Positions 1-12,574 of a stretch of DNA of 64,000 bases are shown one piece after another; within the stretch, counting starts at the first letter, position 1, and each line of letters begins with the position of its first letter. The notes beneath the pieces are model-generated. The model made no database searches and was not told where the DNA came from. It saw nothing but the letters and a program-made list of their open reading frames with translations. Made by a program: the position numbers and the translations under genes. The stretch comes from Arabidopsis thaliana (lineage: Eukaryota > Streptophyta > Magnoliopsida > Brassicales > Brassicaceae). Where the stretch lies: positions 19,413,261-19,477,260 of the forward strand of contig NC_003074.8 in the NCBI RefSeq assembly GCF_000001735.4. The letters run 5' to 3'.

Positions 1-869
1 TGGTGTTTTGGTACATGCATTTGTTTGGTCAAAGAATAAAAACTTGTTTAAGAAAAAGAAGAGACTCGGGAGTCGAGACAGATAAACCAAACACAAAGAT
101 GTACCTTTTAAAATCAGTTAACTACAAATCACGGTTAAATACTTTTAAGTTATCTTTGCATCAACGTACGTATGAAAGCATTAATATTTCAAAAAGTCAA
201 GTGTGTACTAATAATATGTTTTCTGAAGCAAAGTGACAGCAGAATCCTAAAGACTTATTAAACATTCAAGATTTGATAAAGATTTGGGATGGAACAAAGT
301 CAGTAAAATGCTATACTAAAATACCAATTTGTTAGAAACGTGGTATTTTAAATTAATCAAAAGGTTTATCGTGAACAAACCCCGAAGGGTCATAGGCCAA
401 ATTAAAATGTGGCTTACGAGAGTATGGAATTGGCCATTTGATTTTTAAAATATATTAATCTTCTGACGAGTACAACGTGACGACATGCATACTTTTATCC
501 AACCATATATTCTTAATTCTTATAAAATAGTACTAGATACTAGTATTTGCATCATCCTGTAAAAGAAGAGTTAGTGAGCATGACGACATACACAGAGGGT
601 AAAATGGGACTAATCGAATAGAAGGTTCTTCTTATTCTCGTTAAGCATGTGCTGTGCCAAGTTTTTGTTTTTGGCTACGAAGTCATGTTTTTGCAAGGCA
701 TATATAGTGGGCCGGTGATCGGTAGTTAAATTCACTTACGGCCCAGTTTGTTGGAAACCATTTCTATTGTCGGAGATTTTCTACAAGTTCCTTTCTTCTG
801 TATTTCTCTCGTTAACATTCTTAACTCTTTTTTTCCTAAATAACACCATAATAGAGTGATGGCCGATGG
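1..869. other. Intergenic, nothing recognised
   Basis: AT-rich sequence. The only open frames are short, low in complexity and without recognisable motifs. I see no gene, RNA gene or clear repeat here. Confidence 0.5.
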
Positions 870-1073
870 GTGTATTTTGAATGGGATTTCCAAGTACTTG
901 TTCATCTCCTCTACGATTAGACACAAGATTACAGAATGGACAACCCATAGTTGTTGATATACATTGGTGGGAGTTGCGCTTTGAAGGGTTTCGTCATTAT
1001 CATACTTGTAGAATTTGAACACTATAGAATTTGTAACACTATAGCGGATGCTCTAGCTAGGAATAATTTTTGA
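870..1073 (+). pseudogene. RNase H-like relic of a non-LTR retroelement or related protein
   Basis: One plus-strand frame reads VYFEWDFQVLVHLLYD near its start and CNTIADALARNNF just before a terminal stop. The spacing between the acidic VxFExDxQ-like stretch and the NxxADALAR signature fits the C-terminal half of plant RNase H domains of the RVT_3 type, found in LINE-derived ORFs. Two in-frame stops lie between the two motifs and there is no start codon, so it cannot make a protein. I infer an old, 5'-truncated insertion. No target-site duplication or poly(A) tail was seen. Confidence 0.5.
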
Positions 1074-4000
1074 ACACTGAGGGTGATTATTATGCTTGTT
1101 GTATTAATGACTATACCAAATTGGTTCATCTCAAATCTCTCAATCGTGATTGTGTAACTTTTTTCATCTTAATAAATTTCAAGTTTGAGTAAAAAGACAT
1201 CACCACAAGTAGAATTTAAGCGCTCTCCATTTTAGACAGTTACATCACTTTTTTCTTTTCTTTGCAAACAAATGCATTCCTTCCTTCTTGTAGCATATCA
1301 TCGTTTTACCAAAAACCGTTTTTTCATCCATGACTAAAATTAGTTTTGTCTATATTTTTGTTAAAAGAAAACATGTATGTTTCTACATATATATTAGTTA
1401 TATATTTTTCTATTACATTATAAACAATATGTAGTCAAAGTTCGTTAATTTATTTAATACTCTCTAGTCTCTATTATCAATGCGCATGCATGCCAGCATA
1501 GAGTAGATATTTTAACAACATAACTTCGATATTAGATATATATAAGTCTAACGATACATATCGTTACATATGCCATATAGTTTTTAATTTTTTTTATATA
1601 GTTTTTAATTTATGTCTAGTTTTTTTTCCACCATTTATGTCTAGGTTAAATAGAGGAAATGTATAGTGTATTCCGATCCAGTGAATAACATTAGTTTTCA
1701 GATTGTCTTGTGTCTTATTACGTGCATGTGCCCAGATCATAGACCAGTTAGCTGTCTGAAATATAAATGTCTGTTGTTCCATTAAATGCCATGATCCATA
1801 AAATATCACGCATCAAATTCATACAAACCGTGTATTCTATATTTTCGAATAATTTTAAAGGTATGAAGCAATCATATGGTTGTCCCAATAAAGACAAATA
1901 AAAGTGATTTATTGAGAACTCGCATCGCATCTAATACTGAATTGTAAGATCTTCCGTATCAAAAATTGACCCAAATAGTTCGCATCTAACAGAGAAGTTT
2001 CCGAAGCAGTTTCTTCTTTAACTATTGCTTTTAGTCCATTTTTCTTTTTCCTATAAAGAAAAGCCTCGACAAAGGGCTGCTTTTTTCACTCCATTATTTT
2101 AATAAACAAGTAAACAGACTTTTTTTTTTCATCTATCACATTCCTTTTACTGCTTTACATAATTAGATGCCAAATTTTACTGGACGAACTTAACTATCAC
2201 AAATGTTGAATCAGTGATCCAATTGTTGTGTATCTGTATATCCAAGACTGTAGGCTAGGCCATATAATCTGGCAATCTATTATATATACGATTTAAATCA
2301 AAGCTTTTATATTATAAACATAAAACTTCTCACTCACTAGGCCAGCCATTAGATCAAAATTATATAATTTACAGATGTACATGTTAGAACAAAATGAATT
2401 TTCAGGAAACCTACTATTGTGTATAAATTCGAAGTTAATGAGTTCGAAGTAGATTTTGTCACGGGTTTCTTGGCAAAGTTTTTAATCAAGAAACAATTAT
2501 TTAAAACTTTGAAAAGTATCTGGTCGTCAAGAGTAAATTCGTGATCAGTGTATAAACTGCTGTTTGGAGGCACGTTTATTTTCTTCTAAAATTATATTTT
2601 GCCGGCTTACTTTATTTTTGACTTGTATAGATGCTTGAAAACAAAGGTATATGTGTTTGAAGGCGATGAAGAACCTAACGGTAAGCGAAACGTCGTCGTT
2701 TCTTGTTCTACAGCATGTAAGGGAAGCGATGTGTACTCTAATTAAGGCTTAGCGTAAACGGTAAACACTAATTGACATATTCCCATGAGAACCTTAGCCA
2801 CTTTTTTATTTTCACGTTGTTGTAAGAATATAACAAATTGAAAACTATATGCTGTAATTTGTATGTTGCATATTTCGTATTATACTAATCCCTATAACAA
2901 ACATCTTTGCATACAATCCTAGTTTTTTCTTCAGCTATGACAATTTATATTAGTCCCTAGAAATCGATATATAATCTTGCAAAGGTATAACTTCGATTCT
3001 TTTCGTATAAAAATTTGAACAATTTGCGTTTACGCTATATATTAATTAATAAAAAATTGTTTTACAAATTCTAAACGCAATGTTTTTTGTTGTTGTTGTT
3101 TGCGTATGAAATAGAAACAACTTTTGACTAAAACAGTAAAGTTACACGATTAGATCTAGATTGTATGATTTGCCAAACTGAACATCTGGCTATCTGAGTT
3201 ATTACATATTAGAAGGATCACCGGCGAGGATTCTATGATTCAACAAACACAACGTTAAACCAATGATTTCTTATAAAGAAAATAATTCTCTCTTTAGAAT
3301 ATTTCTGAGAAGGGGTTGTTGTTTTTTAAGTGTCGCTTACTCGCTTCAAACTAAAGGGAATAAGGATAGTAAATAGCTCATCCAGGCGGCTATCACAATC
3401 ATATTAAACTATAGGTTACTTAAATAAATATATCATTGAAATTTTTAATTAGATTTTCATGCTAATTCCTTAGAAGTTTTCTTTTTCTTTTTTTTTGTTA
3501 AAACTAATTTCTTCGAAGTTTTGACGGTCACGCCGACACTTTGTTTTGACATGCCCGTCTAACTCTTTTTTTGTTTGTCTTTCTTTAATACTACTAATAT
3601 ACAATTTGTATGACACTTAATAATGTTAGTGTTTAAAAATAATTATAGTTCTACATACCCCAATACAGGACAATAATAAGTACATCTCTTTTATTTCTTA
3701 TGCGATTTCATTTATGTCTACTACGAACCAACTAGAATTTGCATCCATCACGATGACCAATTGACAAAAACAATTGCTTAACATTTAGGTTTTACGGAAA
3801 TTATCATTCCTTAAGAATTTTGTTTATTTTATTACAGATAGAAAAAGACGAAAACGGAAAGATTTTGACTTGAAGGCAACGTGAAATTTGTGCATTTGAG
3901 TAACCGACACACATGAAGCTCAAACACAAAGACAGAGCTGAGCTGTTGTTAATTCCCTGAAAAGCTCAACTCTTGGCTTCATGTTTTATCGACGTCACCA

Positions 4001-4288
4001 TACATTTATTTCCCTTATAGACCCACTTCTCCTCCCCAAAATAAATACTATAATTAGAGAAAGCATTAAACCCACCCACCCAAAACCATTAAATCATTAA
4101 GAAGAAAATGTTTATTAATAATAAGAAAAATGAAATTATACACAACTAAAAAAAAACAAAAGGAAGAAGAAACATCACAATCACCAATCACCTCACTATA
4201 TCAAATTCTTTCCTTATTCACTAACCAAAAAATAAATAAACTCAAAACCATTCTTCATTTCGCCGACACTTTCTTCTCCACCACCACC
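1074..4288. other. Intergenic region and FLA15 promoter/leader
   Basis: About 3.2 kb of AT-rich DNA without a credible coding frame. The last 250 bases are the likely promoter and leader of FLA15. An AT-rich TATA-like stretch lies at about 4038-4057. An upstream ATG at 4108 opens a 13-codon frame, and a second one at 4130 is in frame with FLA15. Confidence 0.5.
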
Positions 4289-6289
4289 ATGGATGATCTC
4301 TCCAAGCTTCTCTTCTTCCTCCTCCTCACTATCTCCATTACCACCGCATTACCCGATAAACCCGGGTCGGGTCAAATAAACTCAAACTCCGTCCTCGTTG
4401 CTCTTCTTGACTCACACTACACAGAACTAGCAGAGCTCGTCGAAAAAGCTCTTCTTCTCCAAACCTTAGAAGAAGCTGTTGGTCAACACAACATCACAAT
4501 CTTTGCTCCTCGTAACGATGCCTTAGAAAAAAATCTTGATCCTGAATTCAAATCTTTCTTACTCCAACCGAAAAACCTCAAATCATTACAATCTTTATTA
4601 ATGTTTCACATTCTTCCCAAAAGAATCACTTCTCCACAATTCTCCTCCGCCGTCGTTAGCCACCGTACTCTCTCCAACGACCACCTCCATTTCACCAACG
4701 GAAAAGTCAACTCCGCTGAAATAACCAAACCCGATGATTTAACTCGTCCCGATGGAATCATCCACGGAATCGAACGTCTTTTAATCCCACGTTCTGTTCA
4801 AGAAGATTTCAACCGCCGTCGTAGTCTCCGTTCAATCGCTGCCGTATTACCGGAAGGAGCACCGGAGGTTGATCCAAGAACTCACCGTCTCAAGAAAAAG
4901 CCAGCACCAATTCCCGCCGGAGCTCCACCGGTTCTTCCGGTTTACGACGCAATGTCACCTGGTCCGTCACTAGCTCCGGCTCCGGCACCAGGACCGGGTG
5001 GGCCACGCCACCATTTCAACGGAGAGGCTCAAGTTAAAGATTTTATCCACACGCTTCTTCATTACGGTGGCTACAATGAAATGGCAGATATTCTCGTTAA
5101 TCTCACTTCTTTAGCCACCGAGATGGGTCGGCTCGTGTCGGAAGGTTACGTTTTAACCGTTTTAGCACCAAACGACGAAGCTATGGCTAAATTGACCACG
5201 GACCAATTGAGCGAACCGGGAGCTCCAGAGCAAATTATGTATTATCACATCATACCGGAATACCAAACCGAAGAGAGTATGTACAATTCTGTACGCCGGT
5301 TTGGGAAAATCCGGTACGATTCACTCCGGTTTCCTCATAAAGTAGAGGCTCAGGAGGCAGATGGTTCGGTTAAGTTCGGTCATGGTGATGGTTCGGCTTA
5401 TTTGTTCGATCCTGATATTTATACCGATGGACGGATTTCGGTTCAAGGGATTGACGGTGTTTTGTTCCCGGAGGAAAAAACTCCGGTCGAGAAGAAAACC
5501 GGCGTTCCAGTTGTCAAGAAAGCACCTAAACCAAGAAGAGGTAATCAAATTTTGATCAATCTTTAGTCTATTAATTTTTGTCCTTACCTATTTGATCGTG
5601 ACATTTTAACCCCAAATTATAGAAATTAAAAAAATACATACCACTACTACAAAAATACAAAAGTTTTGGTATAGACACCATTACAAAGTTATAAAGTCAC
5701 TCGCTTAGGGAATTTTTTATGTTCTATGATTTTGTCATATTAAATGGATAACTAAATCATTGTTATAGAAAGATAATGGTGATTAGTCCATATACAATTA
5801 GTCTTTCAACGAGAGAGTACTAAGTAAACAAGTGAGATTTGGAAAAAGTACAAACGTGTGAGAATGGAGACAAAGTCTCTCTAACAAACTTTGATATAAT
5901 ATATAAAATTTCAACAATATTATACAAAATTTTGGAGATAATTAGGATTTATAACTACTTAATGATCCACCGACGAAAGTATCCCATGTTAAAGTGAATG
6001 AAAATCACAAAGTGTTCCTTTTTCTTTGTTTTTTGTTCTAAAGCCAAGTATGAGTCATATAATCATATTGTAATAAAGAGAGAAAATTTTCTTTATTTAT
6101 TTCTAAATATATTATTTTTGCATTAGTTAGAAACAATCATTTTAATAGTCCTTCGTTGTTATTGTTAATAAAACAAAAACCAAACCGTTTGAAAAAATTA
6201 ATAATTTGTATGATTTATATTATATTGCAGGTAAATTGATGGAAGTAGCATGTACAATGCTGGGATCACAATTTCCAACATGTCAATGA
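4289..6289 (+). CDS. FLA15: Fasciclin-like arabinogalactan protein FLA15
   Basis: Secreted cell-surface glycoprotein with a proposed role in cell adhesion and wall organisation. Exons are 4289-5540 and 6231-6289, joined by a 690-bp GT-AG intron, giving 436 aa. The first ~20 residues (MDDLLSKLLFF-like, ending TTALP) form a signal peptide. Two fasciclin domains (about residues 40-180 and 255-400) flank a Pro/Ala-rich arabinogalactan segment containing LAPAPAPGPGGP. The short second exon encodes a conserved tail ending GSQFPTCQ with a cysteine, and there is no hydrophobic GPI-anchor signal, as in the FLA15-18 subgroup. I chose the ATG at 4289 because it places the signal peptide first. An in-frame ATG at 4130 would add 53 mostly polar, Lys-rich residues in front of it. 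Corresponds to At3g52370 from memory. Confidence 0.95.
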
Positions 6290-7396
6290 GATCAAATTAA
6301 ATCCGGGACATGAGAATTTTATAATTCTGTAAACATGTGATAAAAATGTGAACAGAAAAAAGAAATAATGTAAATGATTATTTTTTTGGGCTCGTTGCAA
6401 TATGATTGTTAAATTGTAATTTTCAGTTGTTTTGAGCTGACGTAACCAAACCAGATTGGGTGGGTCTTTTCTTTTCTGTTGGATGCTACTGTATTGGATC
6501 GAATCTGTCCATTTAGAGATCTTCTAATGGACTACTAGATTAAGCAGCCCTAGGTGGTAGGTTATGCATTGGAAATACTGTAAACTGTAAAGGCAACAAT
6601 GTCCATAACTCTAAGAAAATAATCCATCTAATTCAGAACATCAATATACCCAAATCCAGTTTTAGAAACAAAGTAAAAACAGTATAAAAAAAAAGCCAAA
6701 ATGTGATGAGAAGTCACATGTCATCTCGAGTTGATATTCCAACAAGTTGCTAACATTAAACAACATGGGATAGCATATTTGATATTCCAATTCACAACAT
6801 GAGCATGCCCGGTCCACAACTCAAGCTACCCAAACAATGGCTAAGATCATCAAAAGAGATGAGTAAAAATACAAAATATTATAGGTATTTGTTATTAATT
6901 CATTTTTTGTTGGTCTTTTTTTTACCATATCACATGAGTTTTAAGCTTTAAAGTTAATAAATACTAATTAAGCGGATTGGTAATGAATTTTTAGTAAAAT
7001 TTTGGTTAGAAAAAAAAAAACGAAAACAAATTTTTTCTTCTTCTTTTTGTATGAATATAAAACTATATTCAAAAAGACGTTTGCACAAAATTTTAATTTC
7101 GATTGATTCCATTGTTATTTATTTTTATGTTGGCTTGGATTCCATTGGTATTAAGGTAAGTGATTTTAGTGACAAAATGGAAGAAGTTGCTTTGAAGAAA
7201 AATAATTGAAAACAAAAAAAAAAAATTGACTATTGTTTTTATTTTCTTACAAACTATTTATGGATTTAAAAGTTGTTTTATCAAGTTTTAGTATGATTTT
7301 TTTTATATTATATTATTAGTAAATTTGCGAGAAAAATATAAAGAGCATGGTTTTTTTCTTTACGTAAACGTTCAAAATTATCAGTCCGGCTCTAAA
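6290..7396. other. Intergenic, AT-rich
   Basis: Contains the FLA15 3' untranslated region and then AT-rich DNA with homopolymer runs. No coding frame or RNA gene was recognised. A phrase near 6778 resembles the degenerate repeat described at 7397-7536. Confidence 0.5.
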
Positions 7397-7536
7397 CATG
7401 AGATAGTAGATTCTAATTCTCGTCATGAGATCGTAGATTCTGATTGACAACAAGAGATAGGAGATTCCTGTTTACAGTATGAGATTGTAGATTTCATTCA
7501 CAACATGACATCATAGATTTCAATTCACAACATGAA
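7397..7536. repeat. Degenerate ~27-bp minisatellite, about five units
   Basis: Imperfect tandem units built on CATGAGAT-GTAGATT followed by an A/T-rich tail (often ATTCACAA) repeat about five times with substitutions and small length changes. Units begin near 7397, 7424, 7450, 7478 and 7505. The divergence suggests an old array. No function is evident. Confidence 0.7.
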
Positions 7537-8358
7537 GCAAATCATTAATTATTTTCAAATGTCATACCAATCTCGTCTTCTCGAATGTTTGGAGCTTCAT
7601 GACCAACCTTTGAGTAAAGAGCATTACAAAGTCGTAATCGTTTTAAAAACAAGTTAAAGATTTCGTTTCTTTGGATGATTTTATGAATAGTATAATACAA
7701 ATTTACACAACTCACCACATAATATCCTTTGTATGATCCAACCAATTTCAGATGGAGAAAATATAGTTGCATGAGTATCTACAATCTAAGACACAAAGAC
7801 ATAGATGGATCTAAGGGAGACTGAACTCTTGTATAATGGATTCACAATCACAAGAAACAAGGAGAGAAACACAAATTGAACGTTATTATTTCCAGCTTAA
7901 TGGACTTGAAGAATGACCATCATGTTTGTGCCTAATCTGATTTTCTCCAAATTCTTTAGAATTCTCTCTTTGCTAATCCTGACCAATATGAGAAATTCAC
8001 CATTTTTTTGCTCATAGGTGCTATCAATAACAGTTTCAAGTTTCAACAATTCACCATTTATATAACATTACCAACAGTCCAACACTAGTAACATAATCAC
8101 CAAAATATATTAGTAATAAATTTTCATCACAGCTTTATATTTTTGTGATTAGAAATTAGGATCTTACAGAAATCTTTCAAAAAAAAATTCATAACAGTTC
8201 CATTTTTTTTGGTAAGATTCATAAAAAAATTCAAGTTAAATGCATTTTATAAAAATGTAGGAAAAACTTTCATCAAAAATCGTTGAGAAGAACATACAGT
8301 ATATCTTATCCACTCTCTTCCTCATCCACGCGGCAAAGGCACAAACCTCTTTAGAAAA
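7537..8358. other. Intergenic region and CP33 promoter
   Basis: No coding frame was recognised. The final 100 bases before 8359, with pyrimidine-rich CACTCTCTTCCTC-type sequence, are the likely 5' leader of CP33. Confidence 0.5.
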
Positions 8359-9595
8359 ATGTCGTCAGCTTATTGTTCCTCCGCCGTGGCTGTATCCGCC
8401 GCAGCCACCGCTTCCTCCGCCGCTACCTTTAATCCATTACTCTCCTCCCACTCCAATTCCCAACTCTTCTATCGCTTTACACCAAAATCCTTCAAACTCG
8501 TTGCCAATTGCCCTAATCCACTAATCCTCCACTCAAATATCCGCCGCCACCGCTTCTTCTGCGCCGCCGAAACCGAAGCTAGTTCCGCCGATGATGAAAT
8601 CCAGGCATCAGTAGAAGAAGAAGAAGAGGTAGAAGAAGAAGGAGATGAAGGTGAAGAAGAAGTAGAGGAAGAAAAACAGACGACGCAAGCGAGTGGTGAA
8701 GAAGGGAGGCTTTACGTTGGGAATTTACCTTACACAATCACTTCTTCTGAGCTCTCTCAGATTTTTGGAGAAGCTGGAACTGTCGTCGATGTTCAGGTTC
8801 GTCTCTAATCTTCATACGATTCTATCAATCGATTTGGAGACAGTGAAGCAAAATTAGGATGAAGATTGTCTAATTGTTAGCATTGTTCTCTGTTGTAGAT
8901 TGTTTATGATAAAGTTACTGATAGAAGCAGAGGATTTGGATTTGTAACAATGGGAAGCATTGAAGAAGCTAAAGAAGCGATGCAGATGTTTAACAGCTCT
9001 GTAAGTTCACATCATTTGATCAAAGATGATTCAGCTTCAGAATGTTTCTGATCTCTTGTGTGTTGAGTTTGTAGCAAATTGGTGGTAGAACGGTGAAAGT
9101 GAACTTCCCGGAGGTGCCGAGAGGCGGTGAGAACGAAGTAATGAGAACCAAAATCCGTGATAATAACCGGAGTTATGTTGATAGTCCTCATAAGGTATAT
9201 GCAGGAAACCTTGGTTGGAATCTAACCTCACAAGGTTTAAAGGATGCATTTGGTGATCAACCTGGTGTGCTTGGTGCTAAAGTTATCTATGAAAGAAATA
9301 CTGGGAGGTCTAGGGGGTTTGGTTTCATCTCGTTCGAGTCAGCGGAAAATGTTCAGTCTGCTTTGGCTACAATGAATGGCGTGGTAAGGCTTCTTCTCCC
9401 TTCTTGTTTGGTTGGGTGGTTTGGGTTTTGAGACTCACTAGTTTTGGTTTTTAGGAAGTTGAAGGACGAGCGCTGAGGCTAAATTTGGCTTCAGAGAGAG
9501 AGAAACCCACTGTGTCTCCTCCTTCCGTAGAAGAAGGAGAAACCGAGGAGGCCAGTCTAGAGAGTAACGAGGTGCTTTCGAATGTTAGTGCATGA
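8359..9595 (+). CDS. CP33: Chloroplast RNA-binding protein CP33
   Basis: Nuclear-encoded chloroplast ribonucleoprotein that binds and stabilises plastid mRNAs. Exons are 8359-8796, 8899-9000, 9075-9383 and 9455-9595, all with GT-AG introns in phase 0, giving 329 aa. Residues 1 to about 60 are rich in Ser, Ala and basic residues, as in a transit peptide. An acidic Glu-rich linker (about 70-110) follows, a hallmark of cpRNPs. RRM1 carries RNP2 LYVGNL and RNP1 RGFGFVTM. RRM2 carries RNP2 VYAGNL and RNP1 RGFGFISF. Exon 1 ends inside RRM1, so the domain exists only after splicing. It converges with the TatD gene, with 249 bases between the two stop codons. Corresponds to At3g52380 (also listed as PDE322) from memory. 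Confidence 0.96.
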
Positions 9596-9844
9596 AGCAG
9601 CAAAAGCACAATAGATTCCGGATAAGTTTCAGACTGATCTGCTCGAGGTGCCAAAAATGAAAATTTTGTTGTCTTTATAAATGTGTTGTTTTGTTCTAGT
9701 GAGGCTGAAGAAGAAGACAATATATGAGATAGAAAACAAGAGATTGTTTGTAATTTTTATTGAGAATGTTTTTAATCCATAAATGGTGTAATGTAACAAC
9801 ATATCTTGATTCCAGTAAACTGCAAATTTCTGTCACGATTAATG

Positions 9845-11923
9845 CTAGTCGGTCTCGTGGTGCCCGGAAAGCAGAGCATCTGCAGCAGAATCTAAGTCCT
9901 GAGGGAAGAAGACCCTGCAGAAATATTGACAAGCCATCAAGACAACGTTTTACGTTAGAACAGTTCTTCATATTTCTGTCATGAAATTATGTGAAACCGA
10001 AAAAGAGAAAACATGCCTGCAAGTGTTGTGGTACAAGGTTGAGCTAACTTGATTTAGATCGCCAAGTCCTTTGTAGCCAGCCACCACTTCAAGGACTTGC
10101 CTGGAGAAGAAAATGATTGCCTAAGAATTGTTCGAAGACTGTATATGCTTATGGATTTGACAAGATTTTAATCTAGAAGCTACACTCACCTGACTAAACA
10201 AGGCTCATTACGGCCTTTGACAAGGGACTCTTGATCATACTTCTCTTTTTTCTTGGAAGGCCAAGTCGACTTTACAAACTTGATTCCGGCGTGTGTGTTC
10301 TTGATATCACAATATGGAGAGTCGGTTTCGATCATCATTCTCTCTACTGGTATTCCTTTCATTACCTCAAGATTCTCAGCTGTTTTCAACGAGCACCCGT
10401 TCACACCTGCAGATAGAATACACATCAGCAAAACAAAAGACCAGAACAGTAATTCAAGATATTCTGACCAAATCTGATCCTACAAACGCCTAGGCGAGTT
10501 AAAGCCTACAGGCATAGTCTCTAATAGAAAAAAAGTGGAAGTCTTTACCAAGGTACATTTTATCGAAAGAGAGAAGCTTATCGCGGTCCGACGCACTACC
10601 AGTAAATGAATGAGCAACTCCTCCAGTGAACCTGAAAGTGAATCATGGGATTAAGATGACTAAAAAATCAATCCAGGAAGTTTATCTAAACACAACTCGA
10701 AAAATCATTAGCCTGCATGTTCACCTATTCTTGTTTCTCTCAACAATTTCACAGAAATCTTCAGCAGCTGCTCGCATGTGTAGGAACATTGGCAACTTTG
10801 TAGCATATGCTAGTTCAAATTGCTTCTCAAAATACCTTTCTCAACAAAGAAAACATAGGAAGATATTTCAAATAGAAGAAAACAATGTAAACATGAAACT
10901 TTTTATGATCAAACTTACTTCTTCTGGATATCAACTGAGCAAAATTGAAGCCTGTCATAATCCAATCCACATTCACCAATTGCTACCACCTAAATCGATC
11001 ATAAAGTACAAGAGTGTTCAGTGAATGGTTTTGATTACGATCAACACGAAAGCGATACTAAAGCAATTCAAAGTATCTACTAGAGCAGAAGAAATAGCAC
11101 CTTCCCTTTCTGCATTCCTTCTTTGGCTAATGAAAAAAGAGCCTGGTAATGCTTCTCCGGATCACCACTCTCTTCAAACTCCTAATGGATAAACAACAAA
11201 ACATAACATTAAAGAACAATCCAAACAGAAGATTATAATTTAGATTTCAAGAAACTCTCGAGTATGTAAAGCAAAAAAACTGACATTGCATCTAGTTGGA
11301 TGAACACCAACAGTGCAAAACAGCCTACCTGCAAAAAATGTACATCAATCAAAAACTTCTAAAAGACTAAAAACTTTCTGAAAAAAAGATCTATAAAACA
11401 AACAAACCATCAGTCTCTGCAATTGCAAGAGCTTCTCTTGATTCTTCCAATGACCCACCAGTTACCTATTCAGGAAAATTGGAATCTGAATTACTCAAAG
11501 TCTATCACTTGTAATCATTCAAACAAAAAGAATCAATAAGGAGTGACTCAACTATGATTCTATCGACTCCAGCAGACCAAGCCCGGTTCAAGACAGTGGC
11601 AATATCCGGAACATGACAGTTCTTGCCATGGTAAAGTCCTTTGAACATCCCATCTGTTTCAATTAGACTAAAGAATTAATATGGTCTGTGCAATAAATTG
11701 ATCAGAGAAGGACATGTTCACAAAGTGTTTGTGGAAATGCCTCAACTAACCTGTGAAGTTAACGGCTATGTCTGATCTTACACAAACACATCAAAAGAAA
11801 AGCAAAAGAAACAACAGTTGAGTTACACAGAATCTTGTACATTAGAAAAAAGAGAATCAATCGAAGAAATTTATTTTGAGTGATTCCTAATTTTGACTTG
11901 CCTATCATCTTCAATGACGCCAT
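9845..11923 (-). CDS. TatD-family metal-dependent deoxyribonuclease (TATDN1-like)
   Basis: Metal-dependent DNase of the amidohydrolase TIM-barrel fold, linked in other eukaryotes to DNA repair and DNA breakdown in cell death. Twelve exons give 320 aa: 11902-11923, 11751-11771, 11553-11653, 11408-11465, 11285-11328, 11101-11181, 10919-10989, 10725-10835, 10549-10631, 10190-10406, 10017-10100 and 9845-9914. Family motifs in order: DIAVNFTDGMF near the N terminus (the TATDN1 form, replacing the bacterial DxHxH), [28 protein letters not shown] and IETDSPYCD. All expected metal-binding regions are present. Introns 1 and 11 appear to use GC donors (see findings); the rest are GT-AG. Exon 2 is only 21 nt. 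The start at 11921-11923 gives a short MASLKMID lead-in. Corresponds to At3g52390 from memory. Confidence 0.93.
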
Positions 11924-12574
11924 TGCGAGAGAAAGTGAAACAATGGCACAACACAATGAAACTTTTTTTTTTCTTACGCTTTGTATGACTAATCGGCTTT
12001 TCCCACGGCCCAATATGGTTCGATAAATTATGGGAGTACGAAGATAAAAGTATTTATGAATAATTACTGTTAGACTCCCATAAGAATTTGGTATCAATGA
12101 AAGGCAACATTTCAGTGAAAAAAAAAAAAAGACTCCCATAAGAATAATTGTCTAAATTATTTATATAGAGAACAAATTAATCTAAGTTTCATAATTTAAA
12201 ATAAATATAAATGTAAATAATACTATAGAGATAACTGTAAATAATCTATACTTAAGTATGATAATATTTGATATATATTTCAATTTTTTTAATTTCCATA
12301 TTCTCTGGAAATTCATTTTGACCATCGATTTTGATAGATCTCTCCGAATAATAATATCATAGACGGTCAAATTAACTTAAGTCGATTGTAAAAAATAAGC
12401 AAATCGTTCCATAATAAAACAAAGAAATGTGGTGATCGCATTATATATACACAGAGTTTAACCAACCAAAACATTACAAAAACATTAAAGACAAAATACT
12501 GTAAAATAAAAAACAATCTTCAAAACATAGATATGCTCATGCATAGACAGAGGGAACCTCAAAAAAAAAATTAT
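11924..12574. other. Intergenic: TatD promoter side and SYP122 3' region
   Basis: A 650-bp AT-rich gap. The right flank of the TatD start holds GGCCCA at 12005-12010, a site II-type element read in either direction. The left flank of the SYP122 stop is its 3' untranslated region. No further gene was recognised. Confidence 0.5.

Noticed and set aside
732-1022. 96-codon minus-strand ORF
   Set aside because: The plus strand of the same stretch carries the RNase H signature, so this frame is its antisense shadow.
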